64,000 nt of DNA from Hymenobacter swuensis DY53. GTDB lineage: Bacteria; Bacteroidota; Bacteroidia; Cytophagales; Hymenobacteraceae. Under the pieces are notes generated by a model that was not told where the DNA came from, made no database searches, and was given only the letters and a program-made list of their open reading frames with translations. A program made the translations under genes and the position numbers. Location: positions 1,302,001-1,366,000 of the forward strand of contig NZ_CP007145.1 of NCBI RefSeq assembly GCF_000576555.1, in the 5' to 3' direction. The first letter of the stretch is position 1. Every line of letters starts with the position of its first letter. Below are positions 42,014 through 50,118 of the stretch, in pieces.

Positions 42014-43167
42014 GAGGCAGAGAATTTAGGTAGAGGTAGTACTGGTCGGGGGCGTAACCAGCGGTTCAGGGGCTCTTCCAGGCCGTAATGGAGGGCCACT
42101 GCTACGGCGTTGAGCAGTATGAACAATACTAAGTTGTTGGCAGTGAAGTTATTGGCCAGCCAATCGTGCATAACGCCCATATGGATCAGGTAAAACACAT
42201 AGGAGCTTTTGCCAAGTACCTGCAATAAAGGCGTTGACAACAAGCGCTTTACCCAGGTGTCTTCCGTCAGTAAGCCCGCGAAGAGCAACAGGATGCCGCC
42301 GGGCAGAACTACATTATTGAGCGCAACCCCCAGGGGATGTTCCTGGCCATACGTGTAGCCGCCCTTAATGACTACCATAGCGCATACTACCGCTACTATT
42401 ACCGCAAGGCCCGTGGCGGTAAGCAGCCCTCGGATACGATACCGCCGCAACCGGCCCTGCTGGTACCAGAAAGCCAGCTGCATACCCGCGTAAAACTCGA
42501 AACACCGGCCCGGAAAAGTGAACAGCAGCATAAACCCGAACGAACCGAAAAAGCCCGTAAAACGGCTGTAATGGGGCGCACATGCAAGTACCAGGCAAAT
42601 GCCTACTGCCAGCAGTACAAACGGTTGCCACCACAGGAGTACTACCCGTCTGCGCAGTAGCCAGAAGGCCAGCGGGGCCGTCAGGTAAAAGCATTCCTCC
42701 ACGGTGAGCGACCAGGCCTGGGCAATACCGGCGTACTTGGAGCCGTCAAAAAAGGAGTGTGTGAGGCTAAGGCTCAACACAATGTCACGCAGAAAAAATG
42801 TGCCCTGCTTCCAGAAAGCCAGGTACGTAAGCAGAGTGAGCAGAAAGTAGATGGGGTAAATGCGCGCAAAACGGTTGCGCATGTATCGTAGCCATTGGCT
42901 GGGCTGGGTCAGGTCGTGGGTGGAATAGCGGAGGGTAATCAGAAACCCGCTGAGCACGAAAAAAACGGGTACGCCAATGTGAAACTCGCTTACCAGCGCG
43001 CTGAATGGCACCAGCGCGGCATTACCCAGAAACGGATTGAAGTGGTGCAGAAACACCAGGTACGCCGCCATTGCCCGAACTCCGGTGAAGGCAGGCAGAT
43101 AACGTTGCCGGATCGGCGCAGAAAACGCACCAGACTGAGTAAGCAGGAGGGAGGCAGACACAAACAC
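42010..43167 (-). CDS. Acyltransferase family 3 (OafA-like) membrane protein
   Basis: 385-aa inner-membrane acyltransferase with about ten membrane helices. Family-3 signatures: RYLPAFTGVRAMAAYLVFLHH with the catalytic-type His pair, EFHIGVPVFFVLSGFLIT, RNRFARIYPIYFL, WSLTVEECFYLTAPL. Such enzymes acetylate or acylate O-antigen, exopolysaccharide or peptidoglycan sugars; target here is unknown. It is upstream of and overlaps the 51-aa lipoprotein gene, and follows the di-haem peroxidase gene by 44 bases in the same direction. No SGNH domain is attached. Confidence 0.88.
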   Translation of the reverse strand: MFVSASLLLTQSGAFSAPIRQRYLPAFTGVRAMAAYLVFLHHFNPFLGNAALVPFSALVSEFHIGVPVFFVLSGFLITLRYSTHDLTQPSQWLRYMRNRFARIYPIYFLLTLLTYLAFWKQGTFFLRDIVLSLSLTHSFFDGSKYAGIAQAWSLTVEECFYLTAPLAFWLLRRRVVLLWWQPFVLLAVGICLVLACAPHYSRFTGFFGSFGFMLLFTFPGRCFEFYAGMQLAFWYQQGRLRRYRIRGLLTATGLAVIVAVVCAMVVIKGGYTYGQEHPLGVALNNVVLPGGILLLFAGLLTEDTWVKRLLSTPLLQVLGKSSYVFYLIHMGVMHDWLANNFTANNLVLFILLNAVAVALHYGLEEPLNRWLRPRPVLPLPKFSAS

Positions 43168-43211
43168 GCAGATAAGGCCCTAAACCTACCGATTTCCAAA
43201 AGAGAATTGAA

Positions 43212-44345
43212 CTACTGCCTGAACGGATCTGAAAACCGCTTATCGGTCAGGAAGGTAGAATCGGTGAGGGTTTTTAGAAAGGCCAGGAGTTGGGCCTTTT
43301 CCTGAACGGTGAGGTCGAGCTTGGTGCCGTTTGGCGTGTTGGAAAGCAGTACGTTAGGGTCGATGCCGGAGCTGGCCACTTGCACATGCTCATTGTAGTG
43401 GTCGAGTACGGACTCCAGGGTCTGGAACCGGCCGTCGTGCATGTACGGAGCAGTTTGAGCAATATTCCGCAAGCTGGGCGCTTTGAACTTGCCTCGGTCT
43501 GCAGGCAAACGGGTTATGCCACCCCGACCAGGGTCGGAGAAGGTCAAGTCAAGGCCGTTATTAAAGAATTCGGGCGAGCTGAACAGGCCGTTTTCACTGA
43601 TGTGGCAGTGGTGGCAGGTGCCGCCCCGAATGAACAACCCGCTCACTTCGCCCGGATGATTATTGAACAAGGCCGCGCCGGCCCGCTCAGTGGGCGTCAG
43701 GGTGCCTTCCCGCCGCAGATATTTATCGTAGCGCGAATTGGCTGAGATGAGCGTCCGCTCGAACTGGGATAAGGCTTTTAGTACGTTGGTTTCCGTGATG
43801 GTACTGCTGCCGAAAGCCTGCTGAAACAGCGGCGGATACAGGTCGGTCTGCTGGAGCTTGCGCACGCCATCGGCCAGTAGTTGATGCATTTCTACCGGGT
43901 TTTCAATGGGAGTGCGGGCTTGCTGCTCCAGGCTGGTGGCGGCCCCGTCCCAGGTAAGCGTCTTCTCCCAGAGTAGGTTGACCAAAGACATCGTGTTGCG
44001 GCCGTGGCGTTGGCCTTCGGCGCCCAGAGCGCGTACCTGACCATCGGTGAAGGCGCGGCTCTGCTGGTGGCAGCTGCCGCACGATTGGGTGCCATTGCCC
44101 GAAAGACGCACTTCGTAAAACAGCTTCCGCCCCAGCTCAACACCTTCCACCGTCAAGGCATTGTCGGTCGGGACGGTTACGTTTTGCGGCAGGCCGGCAG
44201 GCAACACCAAGGCGTAGGGCGTCGTGGTATATGGATTCTGTACTTCCTCTTCGCCATTATTTCCATTCCCGCAACCGACAAGCAAGCTGGCCACGACCAG
44301 CAGAAGCAGCAACCGGACGGAGAGGTGAGTACATGATATAGTCAT
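43212..44345 (-). CDS. Di-haem cytochrome c peroxidase-family lipoprotein
   Basis: 377-aa MauG/CcpA-family di-haem protein. Lipobox LLVGC (C25) suggests attachment to a membrane. Two haem-c sites: C89-G-S-C92-H93 (QSCGSCHQQ) and a second GGTCHHCHIS in the C-terminal half; TWDGAATSLEQQ holds the Trp expected between the haems, and YMHDGRFQTLESVLDHY is typical of the MbnH-like/bacterial peroxidase branch. It is a paralogue of the gene at 47029-48087 but lacks an adjacent MbnP, so its substrate may be peroxide or another protein. Confidence 0.88.
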   Translation of the reverse strand: MTISCTHLSVRLLLLLVVASLLVGCGNGNNGEEEVQNPYTTTPYALVLPAGLPQNVTVPTDNALTVEGVELGRKLFYEVRLSGNGTQSCGSCHQQSRAFTDGQVRALGAEGQRHGRNTMSLVNLLWEKTLTWDGAATSLEQQARTPIENPVEMHQLLADGVRKLQQTDLYPPLFQQAFGSSTITETNVLKALSQFERTLISANSRYDKYLRREGTLTPTERAGAALFNNHPGEVSGLFIRGGTCHHCHISENGLFSSPEFFNNGLDLTFSDPGRGGITRLPADRGKFKAPSLRNIAQTAPYMHDGRFQTLESVLDHYNEHVQVASSGIDPNVLLSNTPNGTKLDLTVQEKAQLLAFLKTLTDSTFLTDKRFSDPFRQ

Positions 44346-44448
44346 CAGAGGGCAGCCAGGAGTGCAGTTTCAAGATACCAATTTTCAACTGAACAAGCGG
44401 GACTCGGGCATGGGTTCCGGCCAGGCCGGAACACTGCCTGAAGCAACG

Positions 44449-44456
44449 TACTTTTG
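44449..44456 (+). promoter_or_regulatory. Bacteroidota -7 box (TACTTTTG) for the ClC gene
   Basis: Exact TAnnTTTG match 26 bases before the ATG at 44482. It supports that start over earlier in-frame codons. No clear -33 TTG. Confidence 0.5.
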
Positions 44457-44481
44457 CTTGCCCTATTGCCGGCAGGTACCC

Positions 44482-45756
44482 ATGAAAAACCGTCTGAATG
44501 CTCTATTGGCTGAATACCGGTTACTGCTGGGGTATCTGGGCCGCTGGCTGTTGCTGGGGGCCGCAGTAGCCGTGCTGGCAGGTACTGCATCGGCCGGCTT
44601 CCTGGTGGCCCTGGACTGGGTGACGAGCTGGCGGGAAGCGCATCAATGGGTTATTGCCCTATTGCCGGTAGGTGGTTTGCTGGTGGGGCTGTTGTACTAT
44701 TACCTGGGACAGAGCGTGGAAGCAGGTAACAATCTGTTGCTGGAAGCAATACACCGGCCCCAAGCCCCAGTGCCTTTGCGGATGGTGCCCTTGGTGTTAC
44801 TAGGAACCCTGCTTACTCACCTGTTTGGAGGATCAGCCGGGCGGGAGGGCACAGCCGTGCAAATGGGCGGTGCCCTGGCCGATCAACTCACCCACCGCCT
44901 GCGGCTCCGGCCCCGCGACCGGCCTGTTCTGCTGATTGCGGGTATTAGTGCGGGGTTTGCCTCGGTGTTTGGGACCCCACTGGCGGGAGCCGTATTTGGG
45001 CTGGAGGTATTCTTCCTGGGGCGGCTGCGCTACGATACCATTCTGCCCGCGTTTCTGGCCGCTGCCGGCGCCGATCTGGTTACGCGGGCCTGGGGAGTAG
45101 GCCATACGCACTACCCGTTGCTGGCGGCTCCGGCTTTATCCATAAGTAACCTGCTGCTGGTCGCCGCCGCTGGTATTGCGTTTGGGCTGACCGGCCGCCT
45201 GTTCGCGGCCACCACGCACGCGGTAGGTGCTTTCTACAAAAACCGGATAGCCTGGCCGCCGCTCCGGCCGGTAGTGGGGGGAGTAGTGGTAGCCCTGCTT
45301 GTGTGGGCACTGGGTACGACGGACTACATTGGATTAGGGGTGCCGACTATCGTAGCCGCGCTGCAAGGCCCCGTTCTGCCGTATGCTTTTGCGCTCAAAC
45401 TGACCCTTACCGCCCTTACGCTGGGAGCAGGCTTCAAAGGGGGCGAGGTTACGCCGCTGTTCTTTGTGGGCGCTACCTTGGGCAACGTGCTGGGGCTGGT
45501 AGTACCGCTGCCATTGCCACTGCTGGCCGGAATGGGATTTGTGGCCGTGTTTGCTGGTGCCGCCAATACGCCGTTGGCCTGCACATTGATGGCAATGGAG
45601 CTATTCGGGCACGAATGCGGGGTGTATGCAGGGTTGGCATGCGTGGTCAGCTACCTCTTTTCCGGGCATCAGGGTATTTATGGGGCGCAGGTAGTAGGGG
45701 AGCCCAAACACCGCCGCTGGCTGCGGCAGCAGGGGAAGCGCCTGCGTGAGTTGTAG
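44482..45756 (+). CDS. ClC-family chloride channel/transporter
   Basis: 424-aa multi-helix protein of the ClC family, exchanging or conducting chloride (possibly fluoride or other anions). The gating Glu is in GGSAGREGTAVQMGGAL, with T where most members have P (GREGP). The second selectivity-filter motif appears as GAGFKGGEVTPLFFVGA. The GSGIP motif of helix D is replaced by EAGNN-type sequence. No C-terminal CBS domains. Start ATG 44482 lies just downstream of a -7 box. Divergent from the peroxidase gene. Confidence 0.87.
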   Translation: MKNRLNALLAEYRLLLGYLGRWLLLGAAVAVLAGTASAGFLVALDWVTSWREAHQWVIALLPVGGLLVGLLYYYLGQSVEAGNNLLLEAIHRPQAPVPLRMVPLVLLGTLLTHLFGGSAGREGTAVQMGGALADQLTHRLRLRPRDRPVLLIAGISAGFASVFGTPLAGAVFGLEVFFLGRLRYDTILPAFLAAAGADLVTRAWGVGHTHYPLLAAPALSISNLLLVAAAGIAFGLTGRLFAATTHAVGAFYKNRIAWPPLRPVVGGVVVALLVWALGTTDYIGLGVPTIVAALQGPVLPYAFALKLTLTALTLGAGFKGGEVTPLFFVGATLGNVLGLVVPLPLPLLAGMGFVAVFAGAANTPLACTLMAMELFGHECGVYAGLACVVSYLFSGHQGIYGAQVVGEPKHRRWLRQQGKRLREL

Positions 45757-45783
45757 GTGGAGTGTTGAACGGGTAGGTAAATA

Positions 45784-45913
45784 AGCTGGATGGGCACCTG
45801 TCATCCTGGGCTTGCGAAAAACCTTATCACGTTTGAACAAGCCGGGGCTAGGATTGCCGTTCTTGCGTAGTAAGGTCCTTCGCAAGCCCAGGATGACAGG
45901 TGCCCATCCAGCT
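45784..45913. repeat. 130-bp inverted repeat with 35-bp perfect arms
   Basis: Left arm 45784-45818 begins agctggatgggcacctgtca; right arm 45879-45913 is its exact complement. The next 13 bases inward are also mostly complementary. It lies between convergent genes ending at 45756 (+) and 45923 (-) and contains GTCATCCTGGGCTTGC, the core of the hairpin family also at 33803. No transposase; could be a REP/MITE-like element and act as a bidirectional terminator. Confidence 0.85.
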
Positions 45914-45922
45914 ATTCAGTCC

Positions 45923-46921
45923 TCAATTCAACAGATACTTACTCTGCTTGAAGCTGTAGCCCACGGCCATCACCAAACGGCCCGCGCTGGCCGGGTGGTC
46001 GGTGCGGGCGGTGTACACGGGCAGCTGCACACTGGTGTTCAGGGAAAAGTTTTTGTAGTACACATCCAGCCCGGGGCCCAGCAACGCGTTATTCATGGCA
46101 TGCTCGCCGGTGAGTTTGCCTTCGAAGGTTTCGCCCTTGGTTTTCTCGTAAAAGAACTGGGCCGAAGGATATACCTGCCAGTTGGTGCCCAGAGCTACCC
46201 GGTAGAACAGATTGGCAAACGTAGTAGTGCTGGGAGCTAAGCTTTCCTGCACAGCATTGCGGGTGGCCCGGCGGTAGCTACTGTTTAGGCTCAGGCCAAC
46301 ATTGCGGAAGCTGCCAATGTAATTAGCGTACATAAACCCATCGGTAGTGCCGGTGCCGGGCTGGTTGAGGGCCGGATAACGGCGGCCTAGGCCGTTGCGG
46401 CGCTGGTAGTTGCCGGTGGGTAGCTTGGCCCCGCCCCCCACAATTAGGCGACTTTGTACGCCCGCTGTTTCAATGGCCCGAATAAGGTGGTAGCCAGCAA
46501 AAACCGTCGCGTCGCCCACGCCGGCCAGGTTCAGCGTTGCGCCGTTGGCCCGGGCCGAGTTCATGACATAGGGCAGAAAGGCGTTCAGCTCCAGTCGTTT
46601 GCTCAAAAAGTATTTGCCTCGCAGTTCTACCACCCGGAAAATCTCGTAATCCGACGCATCGCCTTTATGAGAATGACGAAACTCCTCATCTACGTGGTTA
46701 AGGGGGCGGGCAATGAACGGCTGGGCTCCGGTGGGGAAGAACTGCGGCTGCTGCCCGTAGCTCTGGTACCCGTTGAACACCCGGTAGCGGTGCATCAGCG
46801 AAAAGCCACTCTGGTTATCGTAGGGCGTGATGCCCATGAAGCACCCGCAAATGTCGCAGGCACTAGTTGGCGCGGCCAGTAGCAATACGGGCAGCGCCAG
46901 AAATAAAAGTCTCTTGATCAT
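45923..46921 (-). CDS. Outer-membrane barrel protein with CDICGC N-terminus
   Basis: 332-aa exported protein, probably a transporter-like beta-barrel. Signal peptide (MIKRLLFLALPVLLLAAPTS) ends immediately before A-C22-D-I-C25-G-C27, a cysteine trio that would form the mature N-terminus and could bind copper. The rest is strand-rich with alternating aromatic residues (RLELNAFLPYVMNS, FANLFYRVALGTNW, LVMAVGYSF), typical of the transporter-type barrels of Bacteroidota. It follows the MbnH-like gene by 107 bases in the same direction and is the last gene before a large inverted repeat. An outer-membrane exit or entry port for copper is inferred from context only. Confidence 0.75.
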   Translation of the reverse strand: MIKRLLFLALPVLLLAAPTSACDICGCFMGITPYDNQSGFSLMHRYRVFNGYQSYGQQPQFFPTGAQPFIARPLNHVDEEFRHSHKGDASDYEIFRVVELRGKYFLSKRLELNAFLPYVMNSARANGATLNLAGVGDATVFAGYHLIRAIETAGVQSRLIVGGGAKLPTGNYQRRNGLGRRYPALNQPGTGTTDGFMYANYIGSFRNVGLSLNSSYRRATRNAVQESLAPSTTTFANLFYRVALGTNWQVYPSAQFFYEKTKGETFEGKLTGEHAMNNALLGPGLDVYYKNFSLNTSVQLPVYTARTDHPASAGRLVMAVGYSFKQSKYLLN

Positions 46922-47028
46922 ATAGGAAGGAATAGCCCGCCGCCCCAAGCAGCGCATCATTGGGGACCTCTTGAATAGGCGGTTTCTAATGATGCGCACC
47001 ACCTGAAGTGGCAGCCAGATTTACAGGG

Positions 47029-48087
47029 CTAGCGGGCTTCGGCCAGCCGCTTGTCCTGAATGAATTCTGTGTCAGTAAGCGTTTGCAGAAAGGCCATCAG
47101 ATCAGCCTTTTCATTCTCAGAAAGCGAGATGCCCGGCCGGGTGCCTGCCTGCCGAAACTGCGCGTCCAGGGTGGCCGATTCTAGCATTCCATCGGCATAA
47201 TGGTCCAGTACCTGCCGTAAGGTCTGGAAACGACCATCGTGCATGTAAGGCGGGGTGAGGGCCACGTTGCGCAGGCTGGGCACCTTGAACCGCCCCACGT
47301 CCTGCGGGCGGCCCGTAATGTGGGCCCGCCCGGAATCTGCTGCAAAGCTGCGGTCCAGCCCGTTATTGCGGTACGTCTCATCTGTAAACAACTCGCCCGC
47401 GTGACAGGAGCCGCACTTCTGGCGTAGCAGGGTGAGGCCCCTCAGTTCCCCGGCTGACAATTCGCCCCCGGCTTCGTGGCGACTATACTGGTCGTAGCGG
47501 GAGTGGCTGCTGGTGAAGGCGGCCGTGAACTGTGCCAGTGCCTTCAGCAGCTGCTGGGAGTCGATAGGCTTACGGCCGTACACCTGCGCAAACCGTTGCT
47601 GGTAGCCTGCATCCGCATTGAGCTTGTACAGTATGTTTTCCAGGGTTTCGTCCATCTCCACGGGGTTGGTGATGGGGGCCAGCGGCATAGTTTCGAGGTT
47701 TTTGGCTCCCCCATCCCACAGGAATTCACTCCGCCACCGCAGATTCTGCAGCGCCGGCGCATTACGGGTGCCCAGCAGATTGTCTACGCCGTGACTTACG
47801 CGGTGGTCCTGGTGGGCGAAGGCCACAAACTGCTGGTGGCAGCTACCGCACGAAATATCTCCGGTGCGCGACAAGCGCGGGTCATAGAACAGCGTCCGGC
47901 CCAGTTCGAAAGCTTCCCGGGTAGGTGGGTTCTGGCTGGTGGCGTACACCGGCGCCGGGAAGTTCGCGGGAACTTGGGTGCCGGGCACTTCCCAGTCGGG
48001 CGCCACGTCGGCATCGGTGGTGCAGCCTCCCGCCAGCAGTCCGGCCAGCCCCGCCAGGGCCAGCCGAACCGTCAGGTTTCGGAACAT
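47029..48087 (-). CDS. MbnH-like di-haem cytochrome c peroxidase-family protein
   Basis: 352-aa MauG-superfamily di-haem protein, paired with the MbnP-like gene 12 bases upstream. Lipobox LAGGC (C22). Haem sites C79-x2-C82-H83 (ISCGSCHQQ) and C224-x2-C227-H228 (KCGSCHAG); W123 in FLWDGG is the likely inter-haem Trp; YMHDGRFQTLRQVLDHY follows. Established knowledge: MbnH of methanotrophs is a MauG-like enzyme that oxidises a Trp in MbnP to kynurenine, creating its copper site. The adjacency here makes the same reaction the best hypothesis; a plain peroxidase is the alternative. Confidence 0.85.
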   Translation of the reverse strand: MFRNLTVRLALAGLAGLLAGGCTTDADVAPDWEVPGTQVPANFPAPVYATSQNPPTREAFELGRTLFYDPRLSRTGDISCGSCHQQFVAFAHQDHRVSHGVDNLLGTRNAPALQNLRWRSEFLWDGGAKNLETMPLAPITNPVEMDETLENILYKLNADAGYQQRFAQVYGRKPIDSQQLLKALAQFTAAFTSSHSRYDQYSRHEAGGELSAGELRGLTLLRQKCGSCHAGELFTDETYRNNGLDRSFAADSGRAHITGRPQDVGRFKVPSLRNVALTPPYMHDGRFQTLRQVLDHYADGMLESATLDAQFRQAGTRPGISLSENEKADLMAFLQTLTDTEFIQDKRLAEAR

Positions 48088-48099
48088 GATAAACGGCCG

Positions 48100-48867
48100 T
48101 TAGTTAGCGTGCACATGGTCCACGCGGAACATACCGGCGGCTTGGTTATCCGCTACTTTCACCGAGTTGCTGCCGCCCATTGTGTTAGAGAGGGTAGAAA
48201 AGTCGATGGGATTCGGACCGGTAAACATCTTCAGTACATCGGCTGCCAGATGCACGGCTGGCGTCCGGTCTTTGCGAATCTGAATGGTGGCCCCATTCAG
48301 CGAGGGCGACACGATGCGAATGGTATTGTTCGGCTTCTTAAATCCCCCGATGTGAAACAGCAGCTGCTTGTTGCCTCCAGCCTGCGGTGAGCTGCCCTCC
48401 AGCTTGGTATAGATGTAACCGGAATTCCAGGTCCAGAACATGCCATTAGCTGGGTCCAGCGCCCCGGTTTGTGCCCCCGATACGTTACGGGCACTGTCCA
48501 CGCCAATCGTAAACGTGAGGGCAGTGTAGTCGCCCGCCGGCACGTTGGTTAGGGTGAAGGATTTGGTAACCGCGTCCGATTGTTTGAGCAGGTGGTAGCT
48601 CTCCGGCTCGGCATACTCGGTGCCATCAGCCTTTCTCAGTTTGATGTTGGAGAGGTAGTAGTTGAAGGTGGAAACCGTGAACTGCTGACCGGACGAAGTG
48701 GTGTAGGTACCCGTATTAAGCACCAGCGGAACGTTGCCAACCAAGTGGTCAACCTCCACATCCAGCGTGCCGGCGGCGGGCGTGGTTACGTCCGCATCAT
48801 CAGTGCAGGCAGAGAAAGCAACGGTCAGGAAAGAAAGACAGGCAAGAGTAAACAGGCGAAATTTCAT
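48100..48867 (-). CDS. MbnP-like copper-binding periplasmic protein
   Basis: 255-aa exported protein of the MbnP family. Signal/lipoprotein-like N-terminus ends VAFSAC (C21). The body begins LDVEVDHLVGNVPLVL, then FNYYLSNIKL, and contains the family hallmark GMFWTWNSGYIYTKLEG with W145 and W147, then FHIGGF (H172) and a C-terminal RVDHVHAN. In characterised MbnP one Trp becomes kynurenine and the protein binds copper; either Trp of WTW could be the site. ATG 48867 fits the signal peptide. It is in a leftward group of four genes with the MbnH-like enzyme directly after it. Confidence 0.85.
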   Translation of the reverse strand: MKFRLFTLACLSFLTVAFSACTDDADVTTPAAGTLDVEVDHLVGNVPLVLNTGTYTTSSGQQFTVSTFNYYLSNIKLRKADGTEYAEPESYHLLKQSDAVTKSFTLTNVPAGDYTALTFTIGVDSARNVSGAQTGALDPANGMFWTWNSGYIYTKLEGSSPQAGGNKQLLFHIGGFKKPNNTIRIVSPSLNGATIQIRKDRTPAVHLAADVLKMFTGPNPIDFSTLSNTMGGSNSVKVADNQAAGMFRVDHVHAN

Positions 48868-48977
48868 CGAAAAAACGGCAAATACAGGAAACTGAAAAAC
48901 AGCCGTCAGCCGGATATCCTGTGCAGATATCCGGGACGAGGCAGCCCTGCTATGGCAGGCCGGGCGCAATCCGAAAT

Positions 48978-49361
48978 TCAGGCCTGGGCCGTGGGGGGAT
49001 GAAAAACGCCGTGTACCGACGAAAAAGCGTAGCAGGAGGCCACGCACGGGCCAAAGTGCACCTGGGCTTGGTAAACAGCTGCAAGCTTGGGCAGCACTAC
49101 GCAAAGCAGGGGTGCCAGTACCTCGTACTTCACCTTGGCGAAACCGGCGCCGGGAGCCTTGCTTTCCGTATCGGCGGCTTTGCCGAGCTGCCTGCGCAGG
49201 TGGCACTTGCCGTTACAGTGCAGCCGGGGCTTGTTCTTATTCACACAGAACAGCCGGGTGATTTCCGCCTTCCGCGCCTGGTAATCCATTACCAGCAGCT
49301 CCCGACTAAACGTCTGCAGCAAAATAAGTACGGCCAGAAACAGGGCGAAAAAACGGGTCAT
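48978..49361 (-). CDS. Cys-rich small membrane protein upstream of mbnP-like gene
   Basis: 127-aa protein with an N-terminal hydrophobic helix (FFALFLAVLILLQTFS, 4-19) and the conserved-looking block TRLFCVNKNKPRLHCNGKCHL with C39, C49, C53 and H54. A second hydrophobic segment (VLAPLLCVVLPKLAAVY) is followed by FGPCVASC. I recall this FCVNKxxPxxxCxGKCxL pattern from Bacteroidota small proteins near metal-related genes, but know no function. Position 110 bases upstream of the MbnP-like gene in the same direction suggests it belongs to the copper set, perhaps as a membrane metal-binding or sensing component. Confidence 0.7.
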   Translation of the reverse strand: MTRFFALFLAVLILLQTFSRELLVMDYQARKAEITRLFCVNKNKPRLHCNGKCHLRRQLGKAADTESKAPGAGFAKVKYEVLAPLLCVVLPKLAAVYQAQVHFGPCVASCYAFSSVHGVFHPPTAQA

Positions 49362-49441
49362 CCCAACAACGCTACTAGATAAACGCTGCTGCAAGGTACC
49401 GCTCAACAGCCGGAATGCGGCGCGTTATTGCTGTTTTCTGT

Positions 49442-49969
49442 CTAAAAGGCAAGCAATTGTTCTACCTGTTCCTGCAGAAGCTGCTGATACAAAGGCTCAG
49501 TAAGCGTGCCCTCAGCCGTCAGGTGTTTATCAATGAACGGGAGCCGGACCCGCTGGGGCAGAACGGCGGTACCCAGGTACATCAGCACGTCGGTCAAGTG
49601 GTTCAGGGGAAGAATACCGCCCTGGGCACCGCTGCTCAGGCCTACCAGCGCGGCCTTTTTCCCGCGAATGCCGCCAGGGTAAGGTAATCCATCAATAAAG
49701 GCTTTCAGAACGCCGGGAAAAGAGCAGTTATACTCCGGAACTACAAACACCAGCTTATCGGCCGCCTCCGCCATAGCTACCAGGCGGTTGAAATCAGTAT
49801 GCTGTCCTGTGTTGTGGTAGAGTGCGGACGTAGTGAAATCCAGCGGCAGCAGGACTAGATCCAGAATCTGAGCGTCTGTTCCCTGCTCGGCCAATAAGTT
49901 CAGGTATAAGTCCGCAATGCGTCGAGCCCGGGAGTTGGGCCGATTGGTACCGGCAACGATGGTTATCAT
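49442..49969 (-). CDS. NADPH-dependent FMN reductase family protein
   Basis: 175-aa flavodoxin-like reductase. The N-terminus TIVAGTNRPNSRARRIADLY is the FMN phosphate-binding loop (GTxRxxS type), and FVVPEYNCSFPGVLKAFID is the family PEYN motif contacting the isoalloxazine. GLSSGAQGGI follows. Likely reduces quinones, chromate or azo compounds or supplies reduced flavin; substrate is unknown. ATG at 49969. It lies 80 bases upstream of the Cys-rich gene in the same direction, so readthrough into the copper set is possible. Confidence 0.88.
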   Translation of the reverse strand: MITIVAGTNRPNSRARRIADLYLNLLAEQGTDAQILDLVLLPLDFTTSALYHNTGQHTDFNRLVAMAEAADKLVFVVPEYNCSFPGVLKAFIDGLPYPGGIRGKKAALVGLSSGAQGGILPLNHLTDVLMYLGTAVLPQRVRLPFIDKHLTAEGTLTEPLYQQLLQEQVEQLLAF

Positions 49970-50057
49970 CAGAAGAAATAGAATTAGAAGTCAGTGGCTG
50001 GCACAGAATAGGAACAGCATCTTTGCTGCACTGTTTTCGGCTCGCCTGGGAGCAATA

Positions 50058-50091
50058 AAAAAGCGAAACGGAAGCCCGTTTCGCTTTTTTT
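50058..50091. terminator. Intrinsic terminator after sdhB
   Basis: aaaaaagcgaaacgg (50058-50072) pairs perfectly with its complement (50077-50091). A run on one side and T run on the other make it active in both directions; it lies downstream of sdhB (-). Confidence 0.8.
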
Positions 50092-50118
50092 GAGTCCTGA
50101 TAAGCACAACCGATAACT

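Noticed and set aside
45784..45913. Insertion sequence.
   Set aside because: Terminal inverted repeats but only 60 bases of interior; no transposase and no target duplication seen. Called a repeat instead.
45923..49361. Presence of a methanobactin precursor (MbnA) or MbnB/MbnC genes near the MbnP/MbnH-like pair.
   Set aside because: No such genes or short Cys-bearing leader peptide with the MbnA pattern were recognised within the window; the pair is treated as stand-alone.
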